Of a DNA stretch of 64,000 bases, positions 63,144-64,000 are shown in pieces. Below the pieces are notes generated by a model. That model was not told the origin of the DNA. It was given only the letters and a program-made list of their open reading frames with translations, and did no database searches. A program made the position numbers and the translations under genes. Source of the stretch: Streptomyces polyasparticus (GTDB lineage: Bacteria > Actinomycetota > Actinomycetes > Streptomycetales > Streptomycetaceae); NCBI RefSeq assembly GCF_014493765.1, contig NZ_JACTVJ010000005.1, forward strand, positions 310,001 through 374,000. Direction: 5' to 3'. How positions within the stretch are numbered: position 1 is the stretch's first letter; the number at the start of each line of letters is the position of its first letter.

Positions 63144-63581
63144 GTGCCGCTCTTCCCCTCCCTCACCTCTCCGTCCTACCTGCGCCTGGTCCGGGTCAGC
63201 GCCCGGTACGACCTGTTCGTGGCCGCCGGCTTCGCCACCCCGTGGACGTACGAACTCGTCCACCGCGCCCTGACCGCGCTCACGGAGACCTTCGGGCTCG
63301 GCACGCACCCGGCCCTCACGCCCATGGAGATCCTCTACGCCAACCTGATGGGCTCCCTGATCGTCGTCTGGTCCGTACTCCGCATCCGCCGGCCATCGGC
63401 GGAGTACGGCCTCTACGACGGGGCGTCCCGCGTCCTGTTCTCCCTGGGCATGGCCTACGCCCTGGCCGGCGGCCTGCCCTCCTACCTCTGGGCCTTCCTC
63501 GCCATCGAGCTCACCTTCGGCATCACCCAACTGGCACCGTGGCTGCGAGCGGCCCTCACCCGCCCGCAGACCTCGTCCTGA
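63144..63581 (+). CDS. Small four-helix membrane protein
   Basis: 145 residues from GTG (weak ribosome site). Hydrophobic segments around residues 22-45, 63-82, 95-112 and 112-130 (YANLMGSLIVVWSVLRI, FSLGMAYALAGGLPSYLW). No known motif. Its promoter lies between it and the MerR gene, which probably controls it. Confidence 0.72.
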   Translation: MPLFPSLTSPSYLRLVRVSARYDLFVAAGFATPWTYELVHRALTALTETFGLGTHPALTPMEILYANLMGSLIVVWSVLRIRRPSAEYGLYDGASRVLFSLGMAYALAGGLPSYLWAFLAIELTFGITQLAPWLRAALTRPQTSS

Positions 63582-63584
63582 CGC

Positions 63585-64000
63585 TCAGCGCCGCTGCGCC
63601 GACGCAAATCCGGCGAGCGCGTCGAAGTCCGGTTCACACAGGCCGATGCGCGGGTTGACGTGATGGAGCAGGGCCCGGCCGGGATGGTGGCGGGACACGT
63701 AGGTGTCGTCCAGGACACTCTGTTCGTCGTCGACCCAGGCGAAGTCACGTCCGGCGGCATGGGCGACCAGAGGCGCGGTCTTCCAGTGGACGCCGTCGGG
63801 GCGTTCGGCGAGCAGCGCGTCGCCGAAGTCCACGTACGGGAACTCGGGGAGGCCGAGGACCGGGGCGATCCAGCGATTGGCATCGGCCATCCAGGTGGTG
63901 GCCCAGCACAAGTCGTAGTCCAGCGCGAGCAGTTGGGGGCCGTGCCCGGGGTGAAGCCACACGCGGAGCGGACGACGGCGCAGTCCGTGCCCGCCACCGC
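63585..64000 (-). CDS. HAD-like protein, C-terminal part (5' end outside window)
   Basis: The frame is open from the window edge: RRPLRVWLHPGHGPQLLALD, CWATTWMADANRWIAPVLGL, DGVHWKTAPLVAHAAGRDFA, WVDDEQSVLD, HHVNPRIGLCEPDFDALAGF. It matches a Streptomyces family of short HAD-domain proteins whose N-terminus normally reads like LYLDVDGPLNPY; that part would lie beyond 64000. GTG 63962 is an in-frame internal codon and not the likely start. Confidence 0.7.
   Translation of the reverse strand, partial: GGGHGLRRRPLRVWLHPGHGPQLLALDYDLCWATTWMADANRWIAPVLGLPEFPYVDFGDALLAERPDGVHWKTAPLVAHAAGRDFAWVDDEQSVLDDTYVSRHHPGRALLHHVNPRIGLCEPDFDALAGFASAQRR

Overview
The window is high-GC DNA with strong G/C third-position codon use, Tat and Sec signal peptides, lipoproteins, and families typical of Streptomyces (peptidase inhibitor I36, MmpS-like and SUKH-like proteins, HAD-like proteins, factor-independent uricase). 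It reads as a chromosomal segment of a Streptomyces or close relative. No rRNA, tRNA or CRISPR was seen.

Layout. 0-7.6 kb: two tandem PL8 polysaccharide lyases, a lipoprotein, a membrane/coiled-coil protein, then a frameshifted propeller-like gene copy, a SUKH-like gene and the intact propeller paralogue. 7.7-16.8 kb: one 3041-residue RHS/YD-repeat polymorphic toxin with a Hint domain and a deaminase-like tip. 17-24 kb: MmpS-like and TolB-like proteins, a LysR regulator facing an epimerase/aldo-keto reductase pair, an MFS exporter with a palindromic operator region, and a heparin-lyase-I-like secreted lyase.

24,275-32,008: a complete Tn3-family transposon of 7,734 bp with perfect 38-bp inverted ends and a 5-bp duplication (GAGAC). 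It splits a Gfo/Idh/MocA oxidoreductase gene exactly; removing the element and one GAGAC restores a 428-codon frame. The transposase is dead, with frameshifts, stops and a deletion that takes the second catalytic Asp. The cargo is a sulfide/persulfide detoxification module: DUF302 protein, persulfide dioxygenase-rhodanese fusion, rhodanese, TauE/SafE exporter, rhodanese-DUF2892 membrane protein and a CstR-like repressor, tied together by four copies of a TACCC/GGGTA palindrome. This is the most notable system in the window.

33-43 kb: two I36-type secreted proteins around a lipoprotein, then a leftward sugar locus (DeoR/LacI-hybrid regulator, binding lipoprotein, two overlapping permeases, 2-hydroxyacid dehydrogenase, phosphodiesterase-like protein) facing a GH13 glucosidase. 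43-54 kb: purine breakdown. NCS2 permease, 8-oxoguanine deaminase, uricase, HIU hydrolase and OHCU decarboxylase convert purine to allantoin. A catalase (for uricase peroxide) carries the same promoter element as the uricase operon. Hydroxypyruvate isomerase and tartronate semialdehyde reductase, with glyoxylate carboligase at 57-59 kb, use the glyoxylate released downstream; their two promoters share paired 15-bp operators. 54-64 kb: a frameshifted phosphotransferase, an orphan AbiEii-like nucleotidyltransferase, an Mrr-like zinc-ribbon protein, a GNAT enzyme, AraC and MerR regulators and small membrane proteins, with several short tandem repeats.
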